Source of the DNA: JAIVJM01 sp963816985
GTDB lineage: Bacteria; Acidobacteriota; Blastocatellia; Pyrinomonadales; Pyrinomonadaceae
Assembly (NCBI GenBank): GCA_963816985.1
Contig: CAWFMF010000004.1
Coordinates: 620,001-684,000, forward strand
DNA: 64,000 nucleotides
Reading direction: 5' to 3'
Part shown: piece by piece, positions 9,454-19,568 of the stretch
Position numbering within the stretch: the first letter of the stretch is position 1
Layout: each line of letters opens with the position of its first letter
Position numbers and translations under genes: made by a program
The notes under the pieces: model-generated
The model's database searches: none
What the model saw: the letters and a program-made list of their open reading frames with translations, nothing else
What the model was told of the DNA's origin: nothing

Positions 9454-9456
9454 GTT

Positions 9457-11898
9457 TCATTCGTATCTGAGTGCCGCCATCGGGTCTACTTTCGTCGCTC
9501 GACGTGCGGGGACGTAGCAGGCGAGGAGCGCGATGAGCATGAGGAGCGCCGAGACCGCCGCGTAGACCGAAGGGTCAGCGGCGCTCACGCCGAAGAGCAG
9601 TCCCGCGAGCAGCCGCGTCAGGGCGAGCGCCCCGGCGACGCCGACCACCACGCCCGCGAGCGCGAGCAGCATCCCCTGCCGGAGCACCATGCCGAGCACG
9701 TCCCTGCGCTGCGCGCCGAGCGCGACGCGGATGGCAATCTCGCGCGTCCGCTGGCCGACCGCGTAAGAGATGACGCCGTAAATCCCGACCACCGCGAGCA
9801 AGAGCGCCACGCCCGCGAAGACGCCGACGAGGTACGCCGGGTAGCGACGCATGAAGGTCTGGGCCGAGTCGGCAATCAAACGCTCCATCGTCATCACCGA
9901 GTAGAGCGGCACTTCGCGGTCGAGCGCCTGCACCTCGCCGCGCACGGCGGACGCCAGGCCGTCGGGGTCGCTCGACGTGCGGACGACGAGGCTCATCGTC
10001 GAATCCGGGCCTTGCAGGTACGGGAAATAGATGACGGGCTTGGTGCGCGCGTCGAGGCCCGCCACCTTCTCGTCGCCGACGACGCCGACGATTTCATACG
10101 GCGGCAGGTCGGCGGTGAATCTAAACGTGATGCGTTTTCCTAAAGGGTCTTCGCCGGGGAAGGTGCGCTCGGCGAAAGTCCGGTTGACGAGGACGACCAC
10201 CTGCGCGCCAGCGCGGTCTCTTTCGTTGAGCGCGCGCCCCTTCAACAACGGCACGCCCATCACGTCGAAGTAACCCGCGCTCACCGTCCGCAGGTACGAC
10301 TCGCCCGAAGCGTCCGACTCGGCCTGCGGGCGACCGACGACCTGCGGCGTGCCCGTCCCGCCGTCGCCGCTCAAAGGCAGGTTGCTCACCGCCGCCGCGC
10401 CGCGCACGCCCGGCAGATTCTCGACGCGACCGAGCAACTGTTCGTAGAACCCTGCGGCCTTCGAGTCGTCGCCGTAGCGCACCGACGGCAAGGTCAACTT
10501 CAGAGTCAGGAGGTTCTCCGTCCTGAAGCCGGGGTCAACACTGAGCATCCGCAGAAGGCTCTTCAACATCAGCCCCGCGCCCACTAAGAGCACGAGCGCG
10601 AGCGCGACTTCCGAGACGACGAGGAAGCCCCTCAAGCCCTTCGCGCCCTTCGTGCCCGAAGCTCGTCCGCCCTCTTTTAAGGACTCCTGCAAATCGGTCT
10701 TCGTCGCTTCGAGCGCGGGCGTGAGTCCGAACAGCACGCCCGTCAAGATCGAGAGCGCGCAGGTGAAGACGAGCACCCCGCCGTTCAGAGAGAGTTCGCG
10801 GAGGTAAGGCATCATGGCGAGCTGCGCGGGCGGGATGGCCGCGACCAGAAGGTCAACGCCCCACAACGCGAGCACGAGTCCGAGCCCGCCGCCAAGGAGC
10901 GCGAGCACCGTGCTCTCCGTCAGAAGCTGCCGCACCAGCCGCCAGCGGCTCGCGCCGAGCGCGACGCGAATCGCAATCTCTTTTTTGCGCGCCGTCGAGC
11001 GCGCGAGCAGAAGGTTGGCGACGTTGACGCACGAAATCAGAAGCACAAACCCGACCGCGCCGAGCAGCACGAAGAGAATCGGCTTGAGGCCGCCGACGAA
11101 CTCTTCCTGCAACGGCACGAGCCGGACGCTCGTGCCCGCGTGGGCCGACGGGTCTTCGCCCGCGATGCGCGCGCCGACCGCCGTCAGGCGGTTCTGCGCC
11201 GCCTCGAACTCGACGCCCTTCCTGAGCCGCGCGACGACTTGCAGCCAGTGAAAATACCGCCGCTCCCTCTGCATCGGCGTGGGCCTTTGCAAGACCCACA
11301 CGTCGGCCTCGCCAACCTTCGCGAAGCTGAAGTCCGCGGGCAGCACGCCGACGACGTTGAAGCCCGTGCCGTTGAGCGTCACGGCCTTGCCGATGACATT
11401 CGAGTCTCCGCCGAAGCGCCGCCGCCAGAGGCCGTGGCTGAGCATCGCTGCGCGCTCGGCGGAAGGGCTCTCGTCCTCGGCGTTGAAGGCGCGGCCCGCC
11501 GCCGTCTTCACGCCGAGCACGTCGAAGAAGCTCGCCGTCACGCCCGCGCCGTTGACGCGCTCCGGCGACTGCCCCTCAGCCGTGAGCGTGAAGCTCCCCT
11601 CCGTGTAACCGCCGATGGCCTCGAAGACCTCGCCGCCGCCCTCGCGCCAGTCGAGATAATCCGGGTACGAAGCCTCCCTCTCGCCGAAGTCAGCTTGCGG
11701 CTTCGTCTCCCAGAGGTGGACGAGCCTTTCCGGCTCCGCGTAAGGCAGAGAGCGCAGCAGCGCCGCGTCCACGACCGTGAAGATGGCCGTGTTCGCCCCC
11801 ACGCCGAGCGCCAGCGTCAAGACCGCCACCAGCGCGAAACCGGGCTGCCGCAAAAGCACCCGCACCCCGTACTGTAGGTCTTGCAACAGACTTCTCAT
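9457..11898 (-). CDS. MacB/FtsX-family ABC permease, ADOP type (permease 4)
   Basis: About 813 residues, starting at the ATG at 11898 behind TTGGAGGTCGTG. It has the doubled MacB core and FtsX layout, with AVLTLALGVGANTAIFTVVD at the N-terminus and CVNVANLLLARSTARKKE in the middle FtsX block. The ending ACYVPARRATKVDPMAALRYE differs by one residue from the copies around it (Ala for Val). The first periplasmic domain carries PQADFGEREASYPDYLDWRE. As in the other copies no ATPase domain is present, so ATP would have to come from the separate ATPase encoded at the head of the operon. Confidence 0.9.
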   Translation of the reverse strand: MRSLLQDLQYGVRVLLRQPGFALVAVLTLALGVGANTAIFTVVDAALLRSLPYAEPERLVHLWETKPQADFGEREASYPDYLDWREGGGEVFEAIGGYTEGSFTLTAEGQSPERVNGAGVTASFFDVLGVKTAAGRAFNAEDESPSAERAAMLSHGLWRRRFGGDSNVIGKAVTLNGTGFNVVGVLPADFSFAKVGEADVWVLQRPTPMQRERRYFHWLQVVARLRKGVEFEAAQNRLTAVGARIAGEDPSAHAGTSVRLVPLQEEFVGGLKPILFVLLGAVGFVLLISCVNVANLLLARSTARKKEIAIRVALGASRWRLVRQLLTESTVLALLGGGLGLVLALWGVDLLVAAIPPAQLAMMPYLRELSLNGGVLVFTCALSILTGVLFGLTPALEATKTDLQESLKEGGRASGTKGAKGLRGFLVVSEVALALVLLVGAGLMLKSLLRMLSVDPGFRTENLLTLKLTLPSVRYGDDSKAAGFYEQLLGRVENLPGVRGAAAVSNLPLSGDGGTGTPQVVGRPQAESDASGESYLRTVSAGYFDVMGVPLLKGRALNERDRAGAQVVVLVNRTFAERTFPGEDPLGKRITFRFTADLPPYEIVGVVGDEKVAGLDARTKPVIYFPYLQGPDSTMSLVVRTSSDPDGLASAVRGEVQALDREVPLYSVMTMERLIADSAQTFMRRYPAYLVGVFAGVALLLAVVGIYGVISYAVGQRTREIAIRVALGAQRRDVLGMVLRQGMLLALAGVVVGVAGALALTRLLAGLLFGVSAADPSVYAAVSALLMLIALLACYVPARRATKVDPMAALRYE

Positions 11899-11914
11899 CA
11901 CGACCTCCAAATCA

Positions 11915-12000
11915 AAGTCAGAAGTCAGAACGCTGAACGATGAACTGAAAGAAGAAAGGCGGTTGTTTTTAGTTCATCGTTCAGCGTTCTGACTTCTGCG
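11915..12000. repeat. Inverted heptad-repeat hairpin between permeases 4 and 5
   Basis: The two arms pair almost perfectly: AGTCAGAACGCTGAACGATG on one side and CATCGTTCAGCGTTCTGACT on the other, separated by the GAAAGAAGAAAGGCGG loop. This is the cleanest hairpin of the family. Confidence 0.88.
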
Positions 12001-12002
12001 TT

Positions 12003-14454
12003 TCATTCGTATCTCAGTGCCACCATCGGGTCCACCTTCGTCGCGCGGCGCGCCGGTAAGTAGCAGGCGAGAAGGGCAACGGCGGCGAGCAGCGCGGCGA
12101 CGGCGGCGAAGGTCAGGGGGTCGGTGGCCGACACGCCGTAGAGCAGGCTCGACATCACGCGCGTCAGGGCGAAGGCGGCGGCGAGCCCGACGGCGACGCC
12201 GACGAGGGTGAGCCGCATGCCTTGTCGGATGACGAGGCCGAGCACGTCGCGCCCTTGCGCGCCGAGCGCGACGCGGATGCCTATCTCGCGCGTGCGCTGC
12301 GCGACCGAGAAGCTGACCACGCCGAAGATGCCGACGCCCGCGAGCAGGAGCCCCGCCAACCCGAAGAGCCCGGCCAGCGTCGCCGCCATCCGTATCGGCA
12401 GCAGCGACGTGCTGATGGCGTCGGTCAAAGGCATCGCGTCGAGCAGGGGGATGCTCGCGTCCATCGCCGCGACCTCGCGGCGCACGGCGGCCAGCAGGCC
12501 CGCGCCTTCTCCGGGCGAGGCGGCGCGGACTTGGAGCGTCATCTGCGTCTGGTAGTTCTGCGCGAAGGGGAGATAGAGATAGCTCGTCGGGTCTTCGCCG
12601 AGGCTGCGGTACTTGCCGTCGCGCGCGACGCCGACGATCTCGACCGGCTCGCCCTCTTCGCGGAACCGGAAGCGCTTACCCAGAGGGTCTTCGCCCGGCC
12701 AGAAGCGGCGCGCGAACGTCTCGTTGACGACCGCCACGAGCGGAGCGCCCTCCCTGTCCGACGCCTGGAAGTCGCGCCCGCGCACGAGCGGGATGCCGAG
12801 CGTGGCGAAGTAGTTCGGCGTGACGACGTTGAAGTCCGTGCCGAAGGAGCCGCGACCGTCGGGCGGCTCGCGGCCCTCGACCCTGATGCGCGTCTCCATG
12901 TTCCCGCCGCCGAGCGTGACGTTGCGCACGAGGCTCACGGCCTGCGCGCCCGGCAGGGCCGCGACGCGCCCGGACAACTCCTCGAAGAACCTCTGGCCGC
13001 GCGCCTCGTCGTAGCCCTGAATCCGCACGTCGAAGCCGGCGGTCTGCACGCCCTCTGGCTCGAAGCCGGGGTCGAGCGCGCGCGCGTTCTGGAGCGAGCG
13101 GAGGAAGAGGCCGGTGCTCACGAGCAGGACGAGCGAGACGGCGACCTGCCCGACGACGAAGGCGTTCAGCAGTCGCGTCCGGCGGCGCGCGCCGCTGCCC
13201 GCGCCCTCGTCCTTGAGCGCCGGGAGCACGTCCGGCCTCGAAGCCTGCAAGGCCGGGGCGAGTCCGAAGACGACGCCTGTCAGAAGCGACGTGAAGAAGG
13301 TGAAGGCCAGCACCCTCGCGTCGAGCCCCAGGTCGAGTTCGATGCTGAAGGGCGTCGGCGGCTTGAAGCTCATCAAAAGGTCTGTCAGCCACACGGCGAG
13401 CAACAGCCCCGCCCCGCCGCCGATGAGGAAGAGGAGCACGCTCTCCGTCAACAACTGCCGGACGATGCGCCCGCGCCCCGCGCCCATCGCGAGCCGGATG
13501 GCGAGTTCCTTCCTCCGCGCCGCCGAGCGCGCCAGCGTCATCCCCGCGACGTTGGCGCACGCGATCAGCAGCACGAAGCCGACCACCGCCATGAGCACGC
13601 CCAGGAAGCCCTTGACCGGCGTCTCGAACTGTCCGAGCCCCGTCCGCATGGGCCGCACCTCGACGCCTTTGCCCCGGTGCGTGTCCGGGTACTGCTCCTC
13701 GAACTGCCGCGCCAACGCGGAGAGCGCCGACTGCGCCGCCTCGACCGAGAACGCCGTCCTTCAGCCGCCCGACGACCTCCATGTTCCCGCCGCCGCGGTT
13801 ATTCAGCCACTCGACCGCGTTCGGTCGCGTGTGCACCTGCGACCACATGGGGACGTAGATGTCGGGCGCGAGGCCGACGCGGACGCCCGTGAACTTCGGC
13901 GGCGCGATGCCGACGACCGTGAACTGCCGCCCGTTGAGCGCGAGCGTGCGCCCGACGAGCGACGGGTCGGAGCCGAAGCGCCGCTGCCAGAAGCCGTGGC
14001 CGAGGACGACGACCGTCGCGGGGTTCGCGGGGCTGTCCTCTTCGGGCGTGAAGAAGCGTCCCGCCGCCGGGCTCACGCCCAGCACAGAGAAGGCGTTGCC
14101 CGTCAAGACCATCCCGAAGACGCGCTCCGACTGCTCGCCCGCGTTCAGGCTGTAGGCGTCCACGGTGTAGGCGAGCGCGTCCTCGAAGACGCCGCCACGC
14201 TCGCGGAAGTCCGTGTAGTCCGGGTAAGAGAAGGTGTGGAAGCCGCTGCCGTCCGGCGAGGTCGAGTGGACGTTGACGAGCCGCGCGGGCTCCCTGACCG
14301 GCAGGGGCCGCAGCAGGATTGCGTTCAGCAGACTGAAGATCGCCGTGTTCGCGCCGATGCCAAGCGCCAACGTCACGACGGCCACCGCCGTGAAGCCCGG
14401 ACGCTTCCACATCACCCGCGCGCCGTAGCGCAAGTCCTGCCAGAGTGTCCCCAT
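12003..14454 (-). CDS. MacB/FtsX-family ABC permease, ADOP type (permease 5), frameshifted
   Basis: Start ATG at 14454 behind TTGGAGGTCGTG. The N-terminal part is intact to VVGRLKDGV (about residue 235). The protein then continues in another frame from SVEAAQSALSALARQFEEQ to the normal ending ACYLPARRATKVDPMVALRYE. The break is one extra base in the A pair at 13750-13751: removing it restores one open frame of about 817 codons. Both halves retain all expected MacB core and FtsX motifs, including CANVAGMTLARSAARRKE, so this is either a sequencing or assembly insertion or a very recent inactivation. The GC pattern and repeats around it match those of the intact paralogs. Confidence 0.85.
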
Positions 14455-14470
14455 CACGACCTCCAAATCA

Positions 14471-14556
14471 AAGTCAGAAGTCAGAACGCTGAACGCTGAG
14501 CTGAAAGAAGAAAGGCGGCTGTTTTTAGTTCATCGTTCAGCGTTCTGACTTCTGCG
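14471..14556. repeat. Inverted heptad-repeat hairpin between permeases 5 and 6
   Basis: AGTCAGAAGTCAGAACGCTG and two degenerate heptads face the inverted array starting AGTTCATCGTTCAGCG. Same family and same spacing after the stop of the gene as the other AGTCAGA units. Confidence 0.88.
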
Positions 14557-14558
14557 TT

Positions 14559-16985
14559 TCATTCGTATCTGAGTGCCACCATCGGGTCTACTTTCGTCGC
14601 GCGGCGCGCCGGGACGTAGCAGGCGAGGAGGGCGACCGCCGCGAGCAGGAGCGAGATGCCGAAGAAGGTCAGCGGGTCGGTGGCCGAGACGTTGTAGAGA
14701 ATCCCCGACATCGCGCGCGTCAGGGCGAAGGAGCCCGCGAGGCCGAGGCCGAGGCCCACGAGCGTGAGCACGACGCCGTGGCCGACGACCAGCCGGAGGA
14801 TGTCCGACGCCTGCGCGCCGAGGGCGAGACGGACGCCTATCTCGTGCGTCCTCTGCGTGACGGCGTAGCTCATCACGGCGTAGATGCCGACGCCCGCGAG
14901 CAGGAGCGCGCAGACGGCGAAGAAGGCGAACATGAACATCGCCAAACGCTTCGGCGAGAGCGTCTCGTCAATGATGGTCTGCATCGTGCGGACGTTGTAG
15001 ACGGGCAGGTCGCGGTCGAGCGCGCGCACCTCCTCGCGCAAGAGCGGCGCGAGGCTCGAAGGGTCTCCCTTCGCACGCACCACCAGCCCCATCTTCCACC
15101 ACGGGTCTTGTCGGTAAGGCAGGTAGACGCCGAGTTCCGGCTCCTCTTCGATGTCCTCGTCTTTCACGTCCGCCGCGACGCCGACGACTTCGAGCGGGCC
15201 GTCCTCTTCGCTGAAGACGAGATGGCCGCCGACCGCCCGGCCTCCGGGGAAGAAGCGGCGCGCGAGCGTCTCGCTGATGATGACGACGTGCGTCGAAGTT
15301 TCGTTGTCGGCTTCGTTGAAGACGCGGCCCTCGCGGAGCGGCGTGCCGACGGCCTCGAAGTAGCGCGGAGTGACCATCCGGTACTCGGCGTAAGGCTCCT
15401 GACCTTTCGGCGGCGCGGGTTGGCCGACGACGTTGAAGGTCGTGCTGGTCGTGCCGCTTCGATCCATCGGGATGAAGTTGACCGCCGCCGCCGCCGTCAC
15501 GCCGGGCAGGTTCGAGGTGCGCTCAAGGAGTCGTTCGTAGAATTCGATGCGCTGGCGCGGCTCCGGGTACTTGTCGCGCGAGGGCGAGACTTCGAGCGTC
15601 ATCACGTTCTCGGCGGTCACGCCGAGGTCGGCGCGCAGCAGCTCGACGAAGCTCCGCACCATCAGCCCCGCGCCCGCCAGCAGCACCAGACTGAGCGTAA
15701 TCTCCACGACCACCAGAGCGCTCCGCAGGAAGCCGCCGCCGCCGCCGCGCGAGGAGCCTTTAGTGCCCTCTTTCAGCGACTCGTTGAAGTTGACCCTCGT
15801 CGCCTGCCACGCGGGCGCGAGGCCGAAGAGCACGCCCGTCACAACCGAGGCGAGCAAAGTGAAGACGAGCACCTCGCCGTCAACGCCGAGCTTGCGCCAG
15901 CCCGCGATGTACTGCGTGAAGGTCGGCGGCATGCCCTTCGAGACGAACTCGACGCCCCACACCGAGAGGAGCACGCCGAGCGCGCCGCCGAGGAGGGCGA
16001 GCAGTAAGCTCTCCGTAATCAACTGCCGCACGACGCGCCCGCGCCCCGCGCCGAGCGCGAGACGGATGGCGAGTTCCTTGCGCCTCGAAGCCCCGCGCAC
16101 GAGCAGGAGGTTGGCGACGTTGGCGCACGCGATGAGGAGCACGAAGCCGACCGCCCACATCATCACGACGAGGTACATCCGCGAGCCGCGCGCGTGCGAG
16201 TCGGTGAACGTCTCGACGTAGGCCGTCCGCCCCGCGTTCGTGTCCGGGTGCTCGGCTTGCTGCCGCTCGGCGATGGCCGCCATCTCTCCCTGCGCCTGTT
16301 CGATGGTCGCGCCGGGCTTGAGCAGGCCGAAGACTTGCAGGTAGCGGTTGTAGTGGTTCGCCGCCTCCTTCGGGCTAAAGGCGATAGGAGCCCACAGCTC
16401 GCTCCCGTTCATCGGGAACTCGAAGTCCTGCGGCATGATGCCGATGACGGTGTGCGGCTTGCCGTCAACGCTGATGGTCTTGTTGACGAGCGCCGGGTCT
16501 CCGCCGAAGCGCCGCTGCCAGAGCGAGTGCTTGATGATGACGACGGCGCTGCGGCCCTCTTCGGCCTCTTCGGGCAGGAACGTGCGCCCTCGTTCGGGCT
16601 TCACGTCGAGCGCCTTGAAGAAGTTGGTGGACACGCGCGCGCCCGTGACGCGCTCCGGCTGGTCGCCCTCGGTGAGGTTGAAGTAGTTGTTGTTGTAGGT
16701 GACGAGTTCCTCGAACGAGGCGGCTTGCGCGCGCCACTCGTTGAAGCTGCCGGGCGAGACCGAGCTGCGCTGTATCCCCGCCGAGAGGTTGCGCGCCCAG
16801 ACCATCACCAGCCGGTCGCTCGTCGAGAAGTCGAAGGGCCGGAGCAGGAGCGCGTTGACGCAACTGAAGATCATCGTGTTGACGCCGATGCCGAGGGCGA
16901 GCGCCAGCACCGCCACCGCCGTGAACCCCGGATTCCTCCGCAGCATCCGCGCCCCGAACCGCAAGTCCTGCCAGAGTGTCCCCAT
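14559..16985 (-). CDS. MacB/FtsX-family ABC permease, ADOP type (permease 6)
   Basis: About 808 residues, ATG at 16985 behind TTGGAGGTCGTG. The N-terminal helix AVLALALGIGVNTMIFSCVN departs from the GANTAIF motif of most copies. The middle FtsX block has CANVANLLLVRGASRRKE and the end is ACYVPARRATKVDPMVALRYE. The first periplasmic domain carries SSVSPGSFNEWRAQAASFEE, and there is a diverged segment around KGMPPTFTQYIAGWRKLGV after the middle FtsX block. It is one of seven co-directional permeases that probably share the ATPase; the substrate is not predictable from the sequence. Confidence 0.9.
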   Translation of the reverse strand: MGTLWQDLRFGARMLRRNPGFTAVAVLALALGIGVNTMIFSCVNALLLRPFDFSTSDRLVMVWARNLSAGIQRSSVSPGSFNEWRAQAASFEELVTYNNNYFNLTEGDQPERVTGARVSTNFFKALDVKPERGRTFLPEEAEEGRSAVVIIKHSLWQRRFGGDPALVNKTISVDGKPHTVIGIMPQDFEFPMNGSELWAPIAFSPKEAANHYNRYLQVFGLLKPGATIEQAQGEMAAIAERQQAEHPDTNAGRTAYVETFTDSHARGSRMYLVVMMWAVGFVLLIACANVANLLLVRGASRRKELAIRLALGAGRGRVVRQLITESLLLALLGGALGVLLSVWGVEFVSKGMPPTFTQYIAGWRKLGVDGEVLVFTLLASVVTGVLFGLAPAWQATRVNFNESLKEGTKGSSRGGGGGFLRSALVVVEITLSLVLLAGAGLMVRSFVELLRADLGVTAENVMTLEVSPSRDKYPEPRQRIEFYERLLERTSNLPGVTAAAAVNFIPMDRSGTTSTTFNVVGQPAPPKGQEPYAEYRMVTPRYFEAVGTPLREGRVFNEADNETSTHVVIISETLARRFFPGGRAVGGHLVFSEEDGPLEVVGVAADVKDEDIEEEPELGVYLPYRQDPWWKMGLVVRAKGDPSSLAPLLREEVRALDRDLPVYNVRTMQTIIDETLSPKRLAMFMFAFFAVCALLLAGVGIYAVMSYAVTQRTHEIGVRLALGAQASDILRLVVGHGVVLTLVGLGLGLAGSFALTRAMSGILYNVSATDPLTFFGISLLLAAVALLACYVPARRATKVDPMVALRYE

Positions 16986-17001
16986 CACGACCTCCAAATC
17001 A

Positions 17002-17087
17002 AAGTCAGAAGTCAGAACGCTGAACGCGGAACTGAAAGAAGAAAGGCGGCTGTTTTTAGTTCATCGTTCAGCGTTCTGACTTCTGCG
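17002..17087. repeat. Inverted heptad-repeat hairpin between permeases 6 and 7
   Basis: Same AGTCAGA-type facing arrays as the units at 4295, 9369, 11915 and 14471, with the GAAAGAAGAAAGGCGGCTG loop. Confidence 0.88.
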
Positions 17088-17089
17088 TT

Positions 17090-19528
17090 TCATTCGTATC
17101 TGAGTGCCACCATCGGGTCTACTTTCGTCGCGCGCCGCGCCGGGACGTAGCAGGCGAGGAAGGCCACGCCCGCCAGCAGCACGGCGACCCCGGCGAAGAC
17201 CAAGGGGTCTGTGGCCGTCACGCCGTAGAGCAGGCTTCTCATCAGACGCGTCAAGGCGAACGCGCCGACGAGCCCGACGCCGACGCCCGCGAGCGCGAGC
17301 ACCATTCCCTGACCGACGACCATCTTCAGAACGTCGCGCGTCTGCGCGCCGAGGGCCATGCGGACGCCGATCTCACGCGTCCGCTGCGTCACCGAGTAGG
17401 CGAGCACGCCGTAGAGCCCGACCGAGGCGAGCACGAGCGCGACCGCCGCGAAGATGCCGAGCATCAACATCGAGAAGCGGCGCTGCGCCATCGAGTCCGA
17501 GACGAGCTGCTGCATCGTCGTCACTTTGTAGACCGGCAGGTCTTTGTCCATCTCCCGCACGACGCCGCGCACGGCGGGCGAGAGACTTTCGGGGTCGCCT
17601 GAAGTTCTGACCGCGAGGAAAATCCCCGCGTTCGGGCGCTGCATGAGCGGGACGTAATACTGGACGCGCGACTCGCCCTCCAAATCCTTGTGCCGGACGT
17701 GACTGACGAGGCCGACTATCTCGCGCCAGCGCGGGTTGTTGTCCGGCCCGGTCTCGAACGAGATGCGCTTGCCCACGGGGTCTTCGTTCGGCCAATACTT
17801 GCGCGCCATCGTCTCGTCCACCATCGCCACGCCGGGCGCGTCGGGGCCGTCCTGCTCGGTGAAGTAGCGACCGCGCACCAAGGGGATGTTCATCGTCTTG
17901 AAGTAGTCCGCCGTGACCAGCCAGCGGTCGCCGTGCGGCGAGGTCTGCCCCTGCGGGACGGGCCGTCCCTCGATGTTGAAGCTGCCGCTCTGGTTCTGAC
18001 CGCTCAGGGGCAAGACGTTCGTCGCGCCCGCCGCCTCGACGCCGGGGAGAGCCTTCACGCGCTCCATCAACTGCCGGAAGAACTCCTGCCGCTGCTGCGG
18101 CTCTTTGTACTTCGCTTCCGGCAGCGTCAACTGCATCGAGATGACGCCTTCGGGGCGGAAGCCGGGGTTGACCTGCTGCAACTGCGCGAAGCTCTTGATG
18201 AGGAGGCCCGCGCTCACGAGGAGGATGAGCGCCAAAGCCATCTCGGCGACGACGAGGGCGCTGCGCGCGCCGCTCTTCATGCCGCCCGCGCCCGACCGAC
18301 CGCCTTCCTTGAGCGTGTCGTGGAGGTCAATCTTCGACGCCTGCAAGGCGGGCGCGAGGCCGAAGAGCACGCCCGTCAGGAGCGAGACGCCGACCGTGAA
18401 GCCGAGCACCCAGAGGTCTATGCCGACCTCGTAGGCGCGCGGAATCTTCGACTCGTTCAAGGAGAGCAGAAGGTCAACGCCCCACATCGCCAGCAGAAGC
18501 CCCAGAGTGCCGCCGACGACGGAGAGCAGGACGCTCTCCGTCAGCAGTTGACGGATGACGCGCCCTCGTCCCGCGCCGAGCGCCGTGCGGATGGCGATCT
18601 CCTTCTGCCTCACCGCCGAGCGCGCGAGCAGAAGGTTGGCGACGTTGGCGCACGCAATGAGGAGCACGAGGCCGACCGCGCCGAGGAGCATCCAGAGCAT
18701 CGGCCTGATGTCGCCGATGACCTGCTCGCTCATCTGCGTGAGCTTCAACCCCCAGTCGTTCACGGTGAGTCCCGGCATGAGCTGGCCGCGCAGGGCGTCG
18801 GCGACGGCGTTCATCTCCGACTGCGCCTGCTCGAACGAGACGCCCGGCTTGAGGCGCGCGAGCACGAACAGGTTCTCGCGCCCGATGTTGTCCATCGAGA
18901 GCTGCTGCGGCGTGAAGCTGATGGGCGACCAGATTTCGACGGTCATCCCTATCTCGCGCCCGAACTGAAACTCCGGCGGCATGACGCCGACTATCTGGTA
19001 GCTCTCGCCGTTGAGCTGGACGCGCTTGCCGACGAGGTTCGGGTCAGCGCCGAAGCGGCGCTTCCACAGCCCGTCGGTGATGACCGCCACGCGGTCGCGC
19101 CCCCTCTCTTCCTCTTCGGGCAAAAGGACTCGCCCGCGCGCCGCCTCCGCCCGCAGGAGCGGGAAGAGGTTGGCGCTCGTCGTCATCCCTTGCAGGCGTT
19201 CCGGCTCGCCGTCGCCCGTGATGTTGGCGCTCCAGAACGACATCGCCGCCAGCCCTTCGAACGACTGCGCGGTCTCGCGGTAGTGCTTGTAGCCGGGGGC
19301 CGAGACCGAAGCCTTGAGGTCAATCTTCGGGTAGTTGTGATTTAAGAGGACGAGCTGGTCGGGGTCTTTGTAGGAGAGGGGCCGCAAAAGGATCGCGTTG
19401 ACTACGCTGAAGATCGCCGTATTGATGCCGATGCCGAGGGCGAGCGTCAAAACGGCGACCGCCGTGAAGCCCGGATTCTTCAACAAAACGCGACCGGCGA
19501 AACGGAAGTCCTGCCAGATGTTTCTCAT
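17090..19528 (-). CDS. MacB/FtsX-family ABC permease, ADOP type (permease 7, nearest to the ATPase)
   Basis: About 812 residues. A TTG and an ATG are adjacent; the ATG at 19528 is the better start, with AGGTG upstream. Motifs are AVLTLALGIGINTAIFSVVN at the N-terminus, CANVANLLLARSAVRQKE in the middle FtsX block and ACYVPARRATKVDPMVALRYE at the end. It lies 40 bp after the ABC ATPase gene and is the first permease read in the operon, so it is the best candidate for the original partner of that ATPase, with the other copies arising from it by duplication (inference). It is preceded by a short spacer with no heptad repeat, unlike copies 2-6. Confidence 0.9.
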   Translation of the reverse strand: MRNIWQDFRFAGRVLLKNPGFTAVAVLTLALGIGINTAIFSVVNAILLRPLSYKDPDQLVLLNHNYPKIDLKASVSAPGYKHYRETAQSFEGLAAMSFWSANITGDGEPERLQGMTTSANLFPLLRAEAARGRVLLPEEEERGRDRVAVITDGLWKRRFGADPNLVGKRVQLNGESYQIVGVMPPEFQFGREIGMTVEIWSPISFTPQQLSMDNIGRENLFVLARLKPGVSFEQAQSEMNAVADALRGQLMPGLTVNDWGLKLTQMSEQVIGDIRPMLWMLLGAVGLVLLIACANVANLLLARSAVRQKEIAIRTALGAGRGRVIRQLLTESVLLSVVGGTLGLLLAMWGVDLLLSLNESKIPRAYEVGIDLWVLGFTVGVSLLTGVLFGLAPALQASKIDLHDTLKEGGRSGAGGMKSGARSALVVAEMALALILLVSAGLLIKSFAQLQQVNPGFRPEGVISMQLTLPEAKYKEPQQRQEFFRQLMERVKALPGVEAAGATNVLPLSGQNQSGSFNIEGRPVPQGQTSPHGDRWLVTADYFKTMNIPLVRGRYFTEQDGPDAPGVAMVDETMARKYWPNEDPVGKRISFETGPDNNPRWREIVGLVSHVRHKDLEGESRVQYYVPLMQRPNAGIFLAVRTSGDPESLSPAVRGVVREMDKDLPVYKVTTMQQLVSDSMAQRRFSMLMLGIFAAVALVLASVGLYGVLAYSVTQRTREIGVRMALGAQTRDVLKMVVGQGMVLALAGVGVGLVGAFALTRLMRSLLYGVTATDPLVFAGVAVLLAGVAFLACYVPARRATKVDPMVALRYE

Positions 19529-19568
19529 CAACGCACCTCGCTCCGGCTGCTTTGGGGGGCCGGGCCGT

